Source: JBBQQK01 sp038216025
GTDB lineage: Bacteria > Patescibacteriota > UBA1384 > XYA2-FULL-43-10 > 1-14-0-10-43-13
DNA: 15,427 nt
Direction: 5' to 3'
Assembly: GCA_038216025.1 (NCBI GenBank)
Contig: JBBQQK010000018.1
Location: 1 to 15,427, forward strand
Shown here: in pieces, positions 15,322-15,427 of the stretch
How positions within the stretch are numbered: the stretch's first letter is position 1
How the letters are laid out: each line of letters begins with the position of its first letter
The notes under the pieces: generated by a model
Databases searched by the model: none
What the model was told of the DNA's origin: nothing
What the model saw: only the letters and a program-made list of their open reading frames with translations
Made by a program: the position numbers and the translations under genes

Positions 15322-15427
15322 TTTTGCTACCCGAAATAGATGAAATTTCTTATCCCTGACTCCCCGGACAACAGTCCTGAAGTTTTTAAGTTTTGCGTTA
15401 AAAGACTCTGCCGAAGCGTTGGTGCTT
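15310..15427 (-). mobile_element. ISL3/ISAon1-type transposase, C-terminal end (partial)
   Basis: On the minus strand the frame entering from the window edge encodes 38 residues and ends in TAG (complement of 15310-15312). It begins STNASAESFNAKLKNFR and continues RGVRDKKFHLFRVAKLYA. The NASAESFNAKLKxFR segment, followed by a GVRD stretch and a hydrophobic end, matches the C-terminal DDE-region signature of ISL3-superfamily transposases, in particular the ISAon1 group common in Bacteroidetes. In this motif the glutamate of AES is the likely third catalytic acidic residue. The start and the other IS end lie beyond the window. The nearer IS end should fall just left of 15310, around 15285-15305; I could not define its inverted repeat. 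Confidence 0.65.

Noticed and set aside
1..15427. CRISPR array or defence system
   Set aside because: No regularly spaced direct repeats and no cas, restriction, toxin or other defence gene were found.

Overview
The window is AT-rich bacterial DNA with tightly packed genes, many overlapping by 4 to 14 bases. TGA is used as an ordinary stop codon (ftsW and murG both end in TGA), which argues against the code-25 lineages. Compact enzymes with divergent motifs, an incomplete-looking division and cell-wall cluster that runs straight into DNA-repair genes, and a large orphan membrane protein together suggest a Candidate Phyla Radiation (Patescibacteria) genome, perhaps Parcubacteria-like. This placement is inference from gene style, not from a marker phylogeny.

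Bases 1-5279 (+ strand) are a division and cell-wall (dcw) operon: the 3' end of murD, then ftsW, murG, murC, murB and ftsQ, all overlapping or separated by 4 bases. MurC, MurB and MurD make UDP-MurNAc-peptide, MurG adds GlcNAc to form lipid II, FtsW polymerises septal glycan and FtsQ helps assemble the divisome. After a 110-base gap with a likely promoter comes a second + strand unit, recJ-radA (5390-8318), for single-strand exonuclease and recombination-intermediate processing.

On the minus strand, converging on radA with a 1-base gap, is a bifunctional class A penicillin-binding protein (8320-11115) with an added C-terminal Ig-like plus FN3-like tail. Its divergent promoter region (11116-11252) is shared with tyrS (11253-12422, +). 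TyrS converges with a 5-base gap on a 691-residue minus-strand protein (12428-14503). That protein has a degenerate PP2C-like cytoplasmic half, one transmembrane helix, a short coiled coil and a beta-propeller-like outer half. I cannot assign it a function.

Bases 14504-15427 are the accessory end. They hold the promoter of the 691-residue gene, an undescribed-looking element of about 162 bases with long self-complementary ends and an internal 24-base hairpin, a complete tRNA-Pro(GGG), and a small hairpin repeat. After these comes a frameshifted remnant of a secreted FN3-type protein whose 3' end runs into the C-terminus of a minus-strand transposase of the ISL3/ISAon1 type, cut off by the window edge. 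The best candidates for something undescribed are the structured element at 14603-14764 and the pseudophosphatase/propeller membrane protein.
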